A stretch of 64,000 bases of DNA from an uncultured Acidimicrobiales bacterium (GCA_937925335.1 CALEWY010000056.1:17422-81421), one strand, 5' to 3'; numbered from the stretch's first letter, positions 7,349 to 16,326 are shown. Numbers and translations are program-made. The notes: generated by a model not told the origin, from the sequence alone.

Positions 7349-9750
7349 TGGCAACCAATCACCAAGCGCCGCCCACCGGACTCAACTCCCATCGGTTCCC
7401 GGTCGATCCGTGGCGGCTCGTCGAGTCCGAATACTCAGCCGACGACCTTGGCCACACCGAAACCCTGTTCGGGATCGGCAATGGCTACATGGGTATGCGC
7501 GCCAACCCCGAAGAGGGTCGCGACGCCCACGCGCACGGCACCTACATCAACGGCTTCCATGAGACGTGGGAGATTCAGCACGCTGAGAACGCGTACGGGT
7601 TCGCCACGGTTGGCCAGACCATCGTCAACGTTCCCGACGCCAAGCTGATGAAGCTCTACGTCGATGACGAACCACTGCTGCTTTCGAACGCCGACCTCGA
7701 GTCCTACGAGCGATCGATCGACTTTCGAACCGGCGTGCTCAACCGCTCGCTGATCTGGCGAACGCCGAGCGGCAAACGAGTGCAGGTCGACTCGACCCGG
7801 ATGACCTCGATGACCGAGCGCCATCTCGCCGTGTTCACGCTGACGGTGACCGTGCTCGACGGCACCGCGCCGGTCGTCGTCTCATCACAGTTGCTCAACC
7901 GTCAAGACGGAGAAGACGAGTACCACGTTCCCGACGCCGCACTCGGCGAGGGCGACGAGGTGAAGGACCCCCGCCAGGCCCGAAGCTTCGCCCATCGAGT
8001 GCTCCGCAATTCGTACTCGTTCAACTCGGTCGACGACCAGGGTGAGGGTGATGTCATCCTCGGCTACACGTGTTCGAACAGCGCAATGACCCTCGCCTGC
8101 GGGTATCGCCACGACATCGAAACGGCGAACGACTTCTCGGTGAAGACATCGATGGGGAACGACCTCGCCAAGTCCGTGATCGAGGTGCAGGCCGAGCCCG
8201 GCGTTCCGATCAGCGTCACCAAGTACGTGTCATATCACTCGTCGACCGGCGTCCCGTGCCAGGAACTCGCTGATCGTTGTGGCCGTTCGCTGCAACGGGC
8301 CGCCGAGTGCGGCGCGGCTGTTTTGGCCGACGAACACGTCGCTCGACTCGCTGAGTTCTGGGTGGCGAGCGACATCGAGATCGACGGTGATCCTGTCGCT
8401 CAACAGGCGATGCGATGGAATCTGTTCCAGCTCGCCCAGGCATCGATCGGTACGCAGGAGCAGGGCATCGCTGCGAAGGGTGTCACCGCCGGCGGCTACG
8501 ACGGCCACTACTTCTGGGATACCGAGGTCTACGTCATCCCGTTCCTCGCCTACACGAATCCGGAGGCGGCACGGAAGCTGCTTCGGTTCCGTTGGAAGAT
8601 GCTCGACTCAGCTCGCAAGCGCGCTCGTGAGCTCGACCAGCTGGGCGGTCTGTTTCCGTGGCGCACGATCAACGGTGAAGAGGCGTCGGCCTACTACGCC
8701 GCTGGCACCGCTCAGTACCACATCAACGCCGATGTGGTCTTTGCCCTCGCTCGGTATCTCGACGCAACCGGCGATGTCGATTTCCTGGCGAACGAAGCAG
8801 CCGAGATCTTGGTCGAGACGGCACGGCTTTGGGCCGACCTCGGCTTCTACGCCAACGACAACAGCGGCTCGTTCCACATCCACCGGGTGACCGGACCGGA
8901 TGAGTACACGACCGTCGTCAACGACAACTGCTACACGAACGTGATGGCGCGTTTCAACCTGCGCTATGCCGCACGATCGGTTCGATTCTTGGCCGAATGG
9001 AATCCCGAGGCGTTCGCCGCACTCACACGCCGAACCAACCTCGGACTCGACGAGCTCGATGCATGGGATCGAGCGGCTGACGCCATGCACATCCCGTTCG
9101 ACGACGAGCGGGAGATTCACCCCCAAGACACGGCGTTCCTCGATCTCGAGCCGTGGGATTGGGAAGGCACGCCAGCCGACAAGTATCCGTTGCTGCTCAA
9201 CTTCCATCCGCTCGTGATCTATCGACACCAGGTACTCAAGCAGGCAGACGTGGTGTTGGCGATGCATCTGCGATCGCAGCAGTTCAGCGAAGATCAGAAG
9301 CGCCGGAACTTCGATTTCTACGATCCGATCACGACGGGCGACTCGTCGCTGTCGGCGTGTGTGCAGGGGATCGTCGCCGCGAATGTCGGGCATGACGAGT
9401 TGGCGTTCGAGTACTTCCGCCGGGCGCTGTATTTGGATCTGTGCGACGTTCACGAGAACACCGCTGACGGCGTTCACATCGCAAGCTGCGGCGGAACGTG
9501 GGCCGGTGTGGTCCACGGGTTTGCCGGCATGGTCGAATGCGGCGACTACCTCACCTTCGCTCCACGACTCCCCGCCGACTGGGACGCCGTGCGATTCCGC
9601 ATCACCCGCCACGGTTCAACCATGGCGGTCGAACTCGACGCCGAGGGAGCAACCCTCACCCACCTCGACGGCCCCGGTGTCCCCGTCAAACGAGGCGAAG
9701 AGCGTTCCGTCGTCACCGACGGCATCACCCTCCACATCCCCCGCCCCTAA
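7348..9750 (+). CDS. GH65 family disaccharide phosphorylase (trehalose/maltose/kojibiose type)
   Basis: An 800-residue cytoplasmic glycoside hydrolase family 65 enzyme. The N-terminal beta-sandwich (FGIGNGYMGMRANPEE, 'TYINGFHETWEI') is followed by the (alpha/alpha)6 barrel with AAKGVTAGGYDGHYFWDTE. The general-acid Glu519 lies in TGPDEYTTVVNDN, and the phosphate-binding ITTGDSSLS loop follows. Inverting GH65 phosphorylases split an alpha-linked glucose disaccharide with phosphate to glucose and beta-glucose 1-phosphate. The coupled upstream phosphoglucomutase handles that product. Sequence alone does not separate trehalose, maltose, kojibiose or nigerose as substrate. No transporter or regulator is adjacent. 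The gene ends at the REP-like repeats at 9771. Confidence 0.92.
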   Translation: MATNHQAPPTGLNSHRFPVDPWRLVESEYSADDLGHTETLFGIGNGYMGMRANPEEGRDAHAHGTYINGFHETWEIQHAENAYGFATVGQTIVNVPDAKLMKLYVDDEPLLLSNADLESYERSIDFRTGVLNRSLIWRTPSGKRVQVDSTRMTSMTERHLAVFTLTVTVLDGTAPVVVSSQLLNRQDGEDEYHVPDAALGEGDEVKDPRQARSFAHRVLRNSYSFNSVDDQGEGDVILGYTCSNSAMTLACGYRHDIETANDFSVKTSMGNDLAKSVIEVQAEPGVPISVTKYVSYHSSTGVPCQELADRCGRSLQRAAECGAAVLADEHVARLAEFWVASDIEIDGDPVAQQAMRWNLFQLAQASIGTQEQGIAAKGVTAGGYDGHYFWDTEVYVIPFLAYTNPEAARKLLRFRWKMLDSARKRARELDQLGGLFPWRTINGEEASAYYAAGTAQYHINADVVFALARYLDATGDVDFLANEAAEILVETARLWADLGFYANDNSGSFHIHRVTGPDEYTTVVNDNCYTNVMARFNLRYAARSVRFLAEWNPEAFAALTRRTNLGLDELDAWDRAADAMHIPFDDEREIHPQDTAFLDLEPWDWEGTPADKYPLLLNFHPLVIYRHQVLKQADVVLAMHLRSQQFSEDQKRRNFDFYDPITTGDSSLSACVQGIVAANVGHDELAFEYFRRALYLDLCDVHENTADGVHIASCGGTWAGVVHGFAGMVECGDYLTFAPRLPADWDAVRFRITRHGSTMAVELDAEGATLTHLDGPGVPVKRGEERSVVTDGITLHIPRP

Positions 9751-9770
9751 CGCGCCCGCCACCCACCCTG

Positions 9771-9891
9771 GGGGTCGCGTCTCAATCTCAACACCCGCCC
9801 CAGGGTGCGCCTTGGGGTCGCGTCTCAATCTCAACAATCCGCTCAGGTCGCGCTCGCCGCCACGCCTTGGGGTCGCGTCTCAATCTCAACA
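9771..9891 (+). repeat. Left cluster of three direct 23-bp REP-like repeats
   Basis: Three copies of a 23-bp sequence (GGGG followed by TCGCGTCTCAATCTCAACA) at 9771-9793, 9814-9836 and 9869-9891, all in plus orientation. The last two are separated by a 32-bp spacer whose reverse complement reappears, nearly unchanged, between the two inverted copies at 10889-10967. The cluster lies between the GH65 stop and the RAYT stop codon, a typical extragenic REP position. Confidence 0.95.
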
Positions 9892-9905
9892 TTCGGGAGC
9901 AGAAG

Positions 9906-10793
9906 TCACGCGGCCCGAAGCCCGTTGTCGGTTTCAAACCGGCTGATGATGGCCCCAGCCGACCGGCCATGGGCGTAGCCGAAGTGCGCCGCGATTTCGT
10001 CGAGTGAGATCCCGGCGCTTCGTGCATCGAACATCGCAATCAGGCGGAGTCTTCGCTCCGCGGTGACCAGACCAACATCGACCCCGGCGCGTTGAGCAAC
10101 TCGACGCTCGACCTCCTCGATCGAAGCGGCGGCGAGTCTTCGGACGTCGGGTTGGACCTCCAACGGCGATTCCGCCGAGGCGTCGAACGATGCTCGAAAT
10201 TCCGGATCGCCAAGAACGGGAGGATTGCGACGAGACGAGAAGTGAGCGGCGGTTGCGTCGTCAACACCGCGATCGACGAACGACACGTATCCGGACCGCC
10301 CGTTCAATCGATTGAGCATCGTGTCCGTTCGCAGCCAGCCGGGTGTCCCCTCGAATCCGAGGTACGCGCGATGGCTGGACCATGCATAGTCACTGGGCTC
10401 GGCGACCATTCCGGCCTCGACTGGATTCTGGTCGATGTATCGCACGACGCATTGCAGGTGCTCGTCCGACTGCACGAGCGTCCCGTGAAACCTGCCGCCG
10501 AACAACGGCCCATCAGTCGAGTGATTGACGTTGAACCGCTGGGCGTACCGGCCGTTGAGATAGTGCATGCCGCGACTGAGACCAGCGGTCGGCGTGTGAA
10601 TGAGCAGGTGGTAGTGGTTACCCATCAGACAGTAAGCGTGTAGTTCGAGCCTGTGGCGCTTGACCGCCTCGGCGAGCAGCGCAAGAAAGAGCCGTCGGTC
10701 GTCATCATCGAGGTAGATGAGGCGCCGTTGTGCGCCTCGATTCGTCACGTGGTGCCATGCGCCGTCGAAGTCGAGTCGTAGTGGTCGCGCCAT
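9906..10793 (-). CDS. REP-associated tyrosine transposase (RAYT, Y1_Tnp/IS200-like)
   Basis: A 295-residue protein. Residues 1-150 form the Y1_Tnp domain: MARPLRLDFDGAWHHVTNRG at the N-terminus, the HUH motif in CLMGNHYHLLIHT, and a candidate catalytic Tyr in VVRYIDQNPVEAGMV. A C-terminal region of about 100 residues ('AAASIEEVERRVAQRAGV...LDEIAAHFGYAHGRSAGAI') resembles the DnaA-like helix-turn-helix carried by many RAYTs. These enzymes nick single-stranded DNA at REP hairpins. The gene is intact, starts at ATG 10793, and its stop codon is 15 bp from the nearest 23-bp repeat. It has no partner TnpB or passenger gene. Confidence 0.9.
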   Translation of the reverse strand: MARPLRLDFDGAWHHVTNRGAQRRLIYLDDDDRRLFLALLAEAVKRHRLELHAYCLMGNHYHLLIHTPTAGLSRGMHYLNGRYAQRFNVNHSTDGPLFGGRFHGTLVQSDEHLQCVVRYIDQNPVEAGMVAEPSDYAWSSHRAYLGFEGTPGWLRTDTMLNRLNGRSGYVSFVDRGVDDATAAHFSSRRNPPVLGDPEFRASFDASAESPLEVQPDVRRLAAASIEEVERRVAQRAGVDVGLVTAERRLRLIAMFDARSAGISLDEIAAHFGYAHGRSAGAIISRFETDNGLRAA

Positions 10794-10888
10794 GTGGCGA
10801 CGCTACGAATCGCCAGATATCCGACCGAGCTGCTGCTCGCCTCGACCAACGGGTGGCGAAGAGCGCAACGCCAACGCCTGACTGCGAT

Positions 10889-10967
10889 TGTTGAGATTGA
10901 GACGCGACCCCAAGGCTGTGGCGGCGGGCGCGACCTGAGCGGATTGTTGAGATTGAGACGCGACCCC
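10889..10967 (-). repeat. Right pair of inverted 23-bp REP-like repeats
   Basis: Two minus-orientation copies at 10889-10911 and 10945-10967, 33 bp apart, mirror the left copies at 9869-9891 and 9814-9836. The flanking bases (GGAT before, CCAAGG after) and the GC-rich spacer match the left side in reverse complement, so the RAYT gene is flanked symmetrically. Confidence 0.95.
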
Positions 10968-11008
10968 AAGGATCTGGAAAAGAGATCGTGCGTATCATCA
11001 CAAACTGC

Positions 11009-11037
11009 TCGACAGATGACCGGCGGGTGTCTATATT
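11009..11037 (+). promoter_or_regulatory. Sigma-70-type promoter of the 6C-like RNA
   Basis: TCGACA at 11009-11014, a 17-bp spacer, and TATATT at 11032-11037. This is one of the best housekeeping promoters in the window. It points to a transcription start near 11044, directly ahead of the first C-loop hairpin and about 180 bp before the LysR ATG. Confidence 0.75.
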
Positions 11038-11043
11038 GTCCCC

Positions 11044-11198
11044 TAGAACGAAAAGCGCCTCTTGGTCCCCCTTCGAGGCGCTTCTCATCGGCTGACAGCG
11101 ATCCCCCTCAATGTCAGCCGAACGGCGAACTGGTCGGTCCCCCTCGTACCGGTCGCCCGCTGAGACCGACTGCATCGCAGTCGGTCTCGCTCGTTTTC
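11044..11198 (+). ncRNA. 6C-like small RNA with three C-rich hairpin loops and an intrinsic terminator
   Basis: Three consecutive hairpins each present a CCCCC run in a 13-14 base loop. Hairpin 1 has arms 11053-11061/11075-11083 (9 bp, AAGCGCCTC). Hairpin 2 has arms 11089-11097/11112-11120 (9 bp, CGGCTGACA). Hairpin 3 has arms 11124-11134/11148-11157 (10 bp with one bulge). A fourth, 12-bp hairpin with a 3-base loop (11162-11173/11177-11188) is followed by GCTCGTTTTC and should end transcription. The actinobacterial 6C RNA family (called B11 in mycobacteria) is defined by two hairpins with runs of about six C in the loops. Here there are three hairpins with five C each. No start codon with a ribosome site lies inside. 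The C-rich loops may pair with G-rich ribosome-binding regions of mRNAs (inference). Confidence 0.78.
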
Positions 11199-11225
11199 TG
11201 GCCAATGTGGCAAGATCTCTCCCTC

Positions 11226-12143
11226 ATGGATCTGCGCCAACTGCAAGCGTTTCTCGCTGTCATCGAACACGGCGGGTTCACCGCTGCAGCCCGCGCCACC
11301 CACACCGTGCAGTCCAACATTTCCACCCACGTCGCACGCCTCGAGCGCGAACTCGACGTCATACTGATCGACCGTGCGACGGGCCAGCCCACTCAAGAAG
11401 GCGACGCCGTCGCCACTCGAGCACGTCGAATCCAAAACGAACTCGCCGCGCTCGAAGCCGATGTCTCGTCACTCCAGGGTTCACCCCGTGGCACGGTCCG
11501 GATCGGCGTTATCGGCACGACCGCGCGCTGGATCACCCCACTGCTCGTCCATCGCCTCGCTCAGACCGCACCCGACGTCGATCTCGTCGTGATCGACGCG
11601 ACCACAACCACCCAGGTGCTCCGCCTGCTCGATGGAGAGCTTGACCTCGGCATCGTGGCGCTGCCCGTCGACGACACCGACATCAACTCGATCCCGCTTT
11701 TCACCGAAGAGCACGTGTTGATCGCACCGACCGACCATCCGCTCGCAAGCGCCGACCAGCCGATCGCGCTCACAGACCTCACCTCCTACCCACTCCTTCT
11801 GGCCGCACCAGGGACCACCTTCCGCAGCGAGATCGACGAGGCCTTCCGCCAAGCGGGCGCTCGGCCCAAAGCAAAGGTGGAGGTGGACGGCTTACGGCTG
11901 CTCGCCTCGTTGTCATTCAGCGGCTTCGGACTTGCGATCGTCCCCGCTACCGCCGCGCCGGGCTGGGTCGGCGGAGACTGGGTCCGTCTATCAACCCAGG
12001 GACTCGGCCGACGCACCGTCGGCCTTGCGACTCGCCGCAAGGGCATGTTGTCCGTCGCAACCGAAGCGGTTGCGACCGCAGTGCGACACTGCGTCAACGC
12101 TGATGCCGTACACCACGACGGTGTCGATCCCTTCAACGCCTGA
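11226..12143 (+). CDS. LysR-family transcriptional regulator
   Basis: A 305-residue LysR regulator. The winged helix starts MDLRQLQAFLAVIEHGGFTAAA and carries 'TVQSNISTHVARLERELDVILIDR'. The C-terminal two-lobed substrate-binding domain follows ('RIGVIGTTARWITPLLVHRL', 'GELDLGIVAL'). The open frame extends far upstream, but that part reads through the 6C-like RNA and the right REP pair. ATG 11226 is the family-typical start. The gene lies 140 bp ahead of the carboxyltransferase on the same strand. LysR proteins often control neighbouring genes, but no target or ligand can be assigned. Confidence 0.9.
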   Translation: MDLRQLQAFLAVIEHGGFTAAARATHTVQSNISTHVARLERELDVILIDRATGQPTQEGDAVATRARRIQNELAALEADVSSLQGSPRGTVRIGVIGTTARWITPLLVHRLAQTAPDVDLVVIDATTTTQVLRLLDGELDLGIVALPVDDTDINSIPLFTEEHVLIAPTDHPLASADQPIALTDLTSYPLLLAAPGTTFRSEIDEAFRQAGARPKAKVEVDGLRLLASLSFSGFGLAIVPATAAPGWVGGDWVRLSTQGLGRRTVGLATRRKGMLSVATEAVATAVRHCVNADAVHHDGVDPFNA

Positions 12144-12285
12144 CACAACCACCCTGCAACCGCAACACAGCGCTCGAGCAAACCCGAGCCACCGAGCCCC
12201 TCGATGACACCCGCACGCAGACTGGCAGCCCGCGCTCCACGGTGTAAGGCAGTGGAACCGTCGCCCACCCGGTAGAAACGACCAC

Positions 12286-13632
12286 ATGCTCTCCGTGCCA
12301 ATTCGAGGCTCGTCAAGTGAGACGGCCTCCGCCAAGGTCACCGACCTCGATGGCCGACGCGTGGTTCTTGCGGAGATCGGGTCGCCGGGTGACGACGTCA
12401 CCCCACTCACGCCAGACGACGCGTCCATCCTCGCAAGCGCCGTGGTCGCTGCGCTCGACAAACGCATTCCACTCGTCGTCGTCATCTCCTCCAACGGTGT
12501 TTCCACCGATCACGGCATCGCGTCCATCGCTGGATGGGGCGAAGCCGCAAACGAGATGGTGAGGGCGAGCGGTCAGATCCCGATCATCTTCCTTGCGGCG
12601 GGCCCGGTGGTGTCCGGCCCTTCGCTCCTGCTCGGCCTCGCCGACATCACCCTGTTCACCGCCGACGCCTACGCGTTCGTGTCCGGACCACACATGGTGC
12701 AGTCCTTCACCGGTGTGCCGATCACGGCAGAAGCACTCGGTGGCGCTGGCTCGCACGGCCGATCGAGCGGTGTTGCATCGATGATCGTCGAGGACATCGA
12801 AGAGGGGCTCGCCACGGCGGGAGCAATCCTTGCCTACCTGCCAGACAGCGTCGACTCGCTCCCCCCGCAGATCGACTCCGACGACCCCGTCGATCGTCCA
12901 TCCGACGTCTCGGCCACGGCGATTCCGCCGCACCCCACAGGCAGCTACGACGTTCGCACGATCATTCGAGACATCGCCGACGACGAGGAGTTCCTCGAAC
13001 TTCGAGCATCGTGGGCACCCAACCTCGTCACCGGCTTCGTGTCGATTGGCGGCCAGTCGGTCGGCGTCGTTGCCAACCAAACCCAAGCCCTGGCCGGCAG
13101 CATCGACATCCCCGCTTCCCAAAAAGGCGGACGATTCGTCGCAATGTGTGATGCGTTCAACGTCCCGCTCCTCACGCTCGTCGATACCTCCGGATTCCTC
13201 CCAGGAAAAGACCTGGAGTGGCGCGGCATGATTCGCCACGGCGCACAACTTGCCTTCGCCTACGCGCGAGCCACGGTGCCCCGCGTCGGCCTCATCCTTC
13301 GCAAGTCCTACGGCGGCGCCTACATCGTGATGGACAGTCGCTACATGGGGAACGACTTGATGTTCGCCTGGCCCTCAGCCGAGGTCGCCGTGATGGGCGC
13401 AAAGGGTGCGGTTGAGATCCTTCACCGCAAAGCCACCCCGGAGGAACGAGTCGCACTCGAAGCCGACTACGAGGACCGCTACCTCACTCCCTACCCCACG
13501 GCCGAACGGGGCTCGATCTCGTCGGTCATCGCTCCGGTCACCACCAGATCCGAACTCGCGTCGGCGTTTGAAATCCTGGCCTCGAAGCGCGAACGGTTGC
13601 GCTCACGCCGCCACGACAACTCCCCGCTCTGA
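12286..13632 (+). CDS. Acyl-CoA carboxylase carboxyltransferase subunit-like protein (AccD/PccB family)
   Basis: A 448-residue carboxyltransferase of the crotonase fold. Glycine-rich turns are visible (GWGEAANEMVRASGQIPIIFLAAGPVVSGPSLLLGLAD, 'SGPHMVQSFTG', 'LTLVDTSGFLPGKDLEWRGMIRHGAQLAFAYA', 'VPRVGLILRKSYGGAYIVMDSR', 'WPSAEVAVMGAKGAVEI'). These proteins move a carboxyl group from biotin to acetyl- or propionyl-CoA with a biotin-bearing alpha subunit. No alpha subunit lies in the window. At 448 residues it is about 60-80 shorter than typical PccB at the N-terminus, so substrate may differ. No clear ribosome site precedes ATG 12286. Confidence 0.83.
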   Translation: MLSVPIRGSSSETASAKVTDLDGRRVVLAEIGSPGDDVTPLTPDDASILASAVVAALDKRIPLVVVISSNGVSTDHGIASIAGWGEAANEMVRASGQIPIIFLAAGPVVSGPSLLLGLADITLFTADAYAFVSGPHMVQSFTGVPITAEALGGAGSHGRSSGVASMIVEDIEEGLATAGAILAYLPDSVDSLPPQIDSDDPVDRPSDVSATAIPPHPTGSYDVRTIIRDIADDEEFLELRASWAPNLVTGFVSIGGQSVGVVANQTQALAGSIDIPASQKGGRFVAMCDAFNVPLLTLVDTSGFLPGKDLEWRGMIRHGAQLAFAYARATVPRVGLILRKSYGGAYIVMDSRYMGNDLMFAWPSAEVAVMGAKGAVEILHRKATPEERVALEADYEDRYLTPYPTAERGSISSVIAPVTTRSELASAFEILASKRERLRSRRHDNSPL

Positions 13633-13845
13633 CGCTGCGACGTCACCGTTTCACAGAGACTGAGCCGTTCGGTTCCACTGTCGAACGATCACGGGCTACA
13701 TTCATCGACGGCGAATGGTTCTGCGCACAGAACCGCCTCCGGCACACAACGGCGTGAGCCCACGATCGCCCCGCCACGAAATGTGGCAATGATTGCCGCC
13801 CACGCGTGTCACCACGCGACCTCTTCTCTCAGGAGTTTCATCAAC

Positions 13846-15123
13846 GTGGCTGACCCCACCGAATCCGTCACCATCACCGACAACCGGACCGGCGAAAGTG
13901 TCGAAGTCCCCCTTGTCGACGGCGGCGTTGACGCCAAGGCCTGGGCCAAGCTCATGCCCGGCGTGTGGTTCACCGACCCCGGCTTCAGCGTCACCGCTTC
14001 GACGACGAGTGCCATCACCGATCTCGATGGTGCCAACGGCATCCTCCGCTATCGCGGGTACCCGATCGAGCAGTTGGCCGAGAGCTCAACGTTCCTTGAG
14101 GTCTGCTACCTCCTGCTGTTCGGCGAACTCCCCGACCAGCAGCAGATGGACGCATGGGTGCACGACATCACCTATCACACGTTCATCCACGAGAACATGC
14201 GCAAGCGCTTCATGGAGGGCTTCCACTACGACGCTCACCCCATGGGCATGCTCATGTCCGCCATCGCTGCGTTGAGCACGTTCTACCCCGAGGCGAAGGA
14301 CATCTTCGACCCGGACAACCGCTACAAGCAGATCAACCGCCTGATCTCCAAGGGCCCGACGCTTGCCGCCATGGCGTATCGAGCCAGCCTCGGCATGCCG
14401 TTCGTCTACCCGGACAACGAACTCAACTACTCCGAGAACTTCCTCTCGATGATGTGGCGTGTCGCCGAGCCGCAGTTCAAGCCGGACCCGGTCTTGGCCA
14501 AGGCGCTCGACGTCCTCCTCATCCTCCATGCCGATCACGAGCAGAACTGTTCGACGACAACCATGCGCGTCGTTGGCTCGAGCCACGCCGATCCGTACTC
14601 CGCTGCTGCGGCTGCGACCGGTGCCCTCTACGGCCCCCGCCACGGCGGAGCCAACGAGGCCGTGATCCACATGCTCGAAGACATCGGCTCCTACGACAAC
14701 ATCGAGCCGTTCGTCGAGTCGGTCAAGGCTGGCGAATCTCGCCTCATGGGCTTCGGCCACCGCGTCTACAAGGCGTATGACCCTCGTGCCCGCATCGTGA
14801 AGGAGCAGGCCGACAAGGTCTTCGAAGTCACCGGCAAGAGCCCGCTGCTCGACATGGCACTCAAGCTCGAAGAGATCGCCCTCAACGACGACTACTTCAA
14901 GAGCCGCAACCTCTACCCGAACGTCGACTTCTACACAGGTTTGATCTACCAGTCGATGGGCTTCCCGCTCGACATGTTCACCGTGTTGTTCACGATCGGC
15001 CGCATGCCCGGCTGGCTCGCCCACTGGCAAGAGCTTCTCGAGCAGGAACAGCGGATTGCGCGTCCTCGCCAGCTTTACACCGGCGTCGGTGAGCGGGCGT
15101 ACACGCCCATCGCAGACCGCTGA
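13846..15123 (+). CDS. gltA: Citrate synthase
   Basis: A 425-residue type II citrate synthase that condenses oxaloacetate and acetyl-CoA in the TCA cycle. Catalytic residues lie in LHADHEQNCSTTTMR (His), GFGHRVYKAYDPRA (His) and YPNVDFYTG (Asp). GTG 13846 is chosen because AGGAG stands 10 bases upstream (13831-13835) and the protein then begins MADPTESVTITDN. The frame is open further up, to an ATG at 13783, but that stretch has no ribosome site and is not family-like. Downstream is an acyl-CoA dehydrogenase, upstream the carboxyltransferase. These genes are spaced rather than overlapping, so a single operon is not clear. Confidence 0.96.
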   Translation: MADPTESVTITDNRTGESVEVPLVDGGVDAKAWAKLMPGVWFTDPGFSVTASTTSAITDLDGANGILRYRGYPIEQLAESSTFLEVCYLLLFGELPDQQQMDAWVHDITYHTFIHENMRKRFMEGFHYDAHPMGMLMSAIAALSTFYPEAKDIFDPDNRYKQINRLISKGPTLAAMAYRASLGMPFVYPDNELNYSENFLSMMWRVAEPQFKPDPVLAKALDVLLILHADHEQNCSTTTMRVVGSSHADPYSAAAAATGALYGPRHGGANEAVIHMLEDIGSYDNIEPFVESVKAGESRLMGFGHRVYKAYDPRARIVKEQADKVFEVTGKSPLLDMALKLEEIALNDDYFKSRNLYPNVDFYTGLIYQSMGFPLDMFTVLFTIGRMPGWLAHWQELLEQEQRIARPRQLYTGVGERAYTPIADR

Positions 15124-15204
15124 TCATCGGCTGACCCAAACGGGTCACCAACTCAAAACTCCCGCCTAGGTCCATGGGCTTCGAACGCAGTAGCGTCGAA
15201 GCTC

Positions 15205-16326
15205 ATGGACTTCAGCATTTCTCCGGAGCTTCAAGCCCTTTCCGACCAGGCCTACGCAGTCGGCGCAGAGGCCGCAGCAGCTCGAGAGATCCAAGAAGAC
15301 TCATGGCTGATCGGCAGCGATCGAGCGTTCTCAAAGCAGCTCGCATCGCTCGGCTGGATCGGCATGACGTGGCCTACCGAACACGGCGGAGGCGGCTACT
15401 CGGCCATCGAGCGATTCATGGTCGTCGAAGGCCTGATCGCCACGGGAGCACCGCTTGCTGCCTCGTGGATGGCCGACCGACAGATCGGCCCAACACTCCT
15501 TGAGTACGGCACGCCAGAACAACAGCAACGGTGGATCCCCGGCATCCTCGACGGCTCCGCCATGTGGTCGATCGGCATGTCTGAGCCTGATGCCGGCAGC
15601 GATGTCAGCGCGATCAGCACGAAGGCCGTTCGTGATGGCGACGACTGGGTCGTCAGCGGCCAGAAGGTTTGGACCAGCGGAGCAGCCGAGGCCGATTGGA
15701 TCTACCTCGTCGCCCGAACCGACCCTGATGCGCCGCCTCACAAGGGTTTGTCAGAGTTCATCGTCGACATGCACTCGCCCGGTATCGAGGTGCGAACGAT
15801 CACCGACATGACGGGCAACCAGCACTTCACCGAGGTGCACTTCGAAGAGGTTCGCGTGCCACATGCCCACCTCGTCGGCGGCTTGAACCAGAGCTTCGGC
15901 CAGATCATGCGCCAGATGGAGCACGAGCGAGGCGGCATCGATCGCCTCGTCTCGAACCGTGCGCTCTACGAAGATGCCAAGCGGGCGTTCATCGAAGCGG
16001 GCGGATCCGATCCGCTGCTACGCCAGCGCTTCGCCAAGGCTGAGACGATCTACACGATCGCTCGTCACATGGTGATGCGAGAGGTGCTCGGCCAGGCGCC
16101 CCGAGGTTGGTCAGCGGTGACCAAGACGCTGGCAACCGAGTTCGAGATCGACGTCGCTGATTTGGCCGCCAAGGTGGCCGGGGCCGATGCGCTCGTATGG
16201 AGTCGAGTCAGCCGCAACGTTTGTTACGCCCCCGCCTACACAATCATGGGCGGCACAACGCTGATCTTGCGCAACATCGTCGGCGAACGAATGCTCGGCC
16301 TCCCGCGCGAACCGCGCCCGACCTAA
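15205..16326 (+). CDS. Acyl-CoA dehydrogenase
   Basis: A 373-residue flavoenzyme of fatty-acid or related acyl-CoA oxidation. The N-terminal helical domain is followed by the FAD-binding segments MWSIGMSEPDAGSDVSAIST and WVVSGQKVWTSGAAEADW, and by the C-terminal helices with NIVGERMLGLPREPRP. In place of the usual 'QVFGG' region it has 'APAYTIMGGTTLILRNIVGE', as in subfamilies that act on branched, aromatic or steroid side-chain acyl-CoAs. Substrate cannot be told. Start ATG 15205. It is convergent with the Pat gene, 56 bp away, with no obvious terminator between. Confidence 0.9.
   Translation: MDFSISPELQALSDQAYAVGAEAAAAREIQEDSWLIGSDRAFSKQLASLGWIGMTWPTEHGGGGYSAIERFMVVEGLIATGAPLAASWMADRQIGPTLLEYGTPEQQQRWIPGILDGSAMWSIGMSEPDAGSDVSAISTKAVRDGDDWVVSGQKVWTSGAAEADWIYLVARTDPDAPPHKGLSEFIVDMHSPGIEVRTITDMTGNQHFTEVHFEEVRVPHAHLVGGLNQSFGQIMRQMEHERGGIDRLVSNRALYEDAKRAFIEAGGSDPLLRQRFAKAETIYTIARHMVMREVLGQAPRGWSAVTKTLATEFEIDVADLAAKVAGADALVWSRVSRNVCYAPAYTIMGGTTLILRNIVGERMLGLPREPRPT

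Larger units (their letters stand above)
9814..10967. mobile_element. RAYT/REP element bounded by about 80-bp imperfect inverted repeats
   Basis: The block 9814-9891 (repeat, 32-bp spacer, repeat) and the block 10889-10967 (inverted repeat, 33-bp spacer, inverted repeat) are near-perfect reverse complements of each other. They enclose a single Y1 (HUH) transposase gene on the minus strand. This is the layout of a REP-associated transposase with its own repeats. No target-site duplication is visible. Whether the unit moves as a whole, or only spreads its repeats, cannot be told from sequence. Confidence 0.8.

Noticed and set aside
9771..10967. CRISPR-like pattern (23-bp repeats with about 33-bp spacers)
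   Set aside because: Only two or three repeats per block, spacers shared between blocks as reverse complements, both orientations present, and no cas genes. The RAYT gene explains the repeats better.
10794..11225. Long N-terminal extension of the LysR frame
   Set aside because: It reads through the right REP pair, the promoter and the hairpins of the 6C-like RNA. ATG 11226 gives the normal LysR start.
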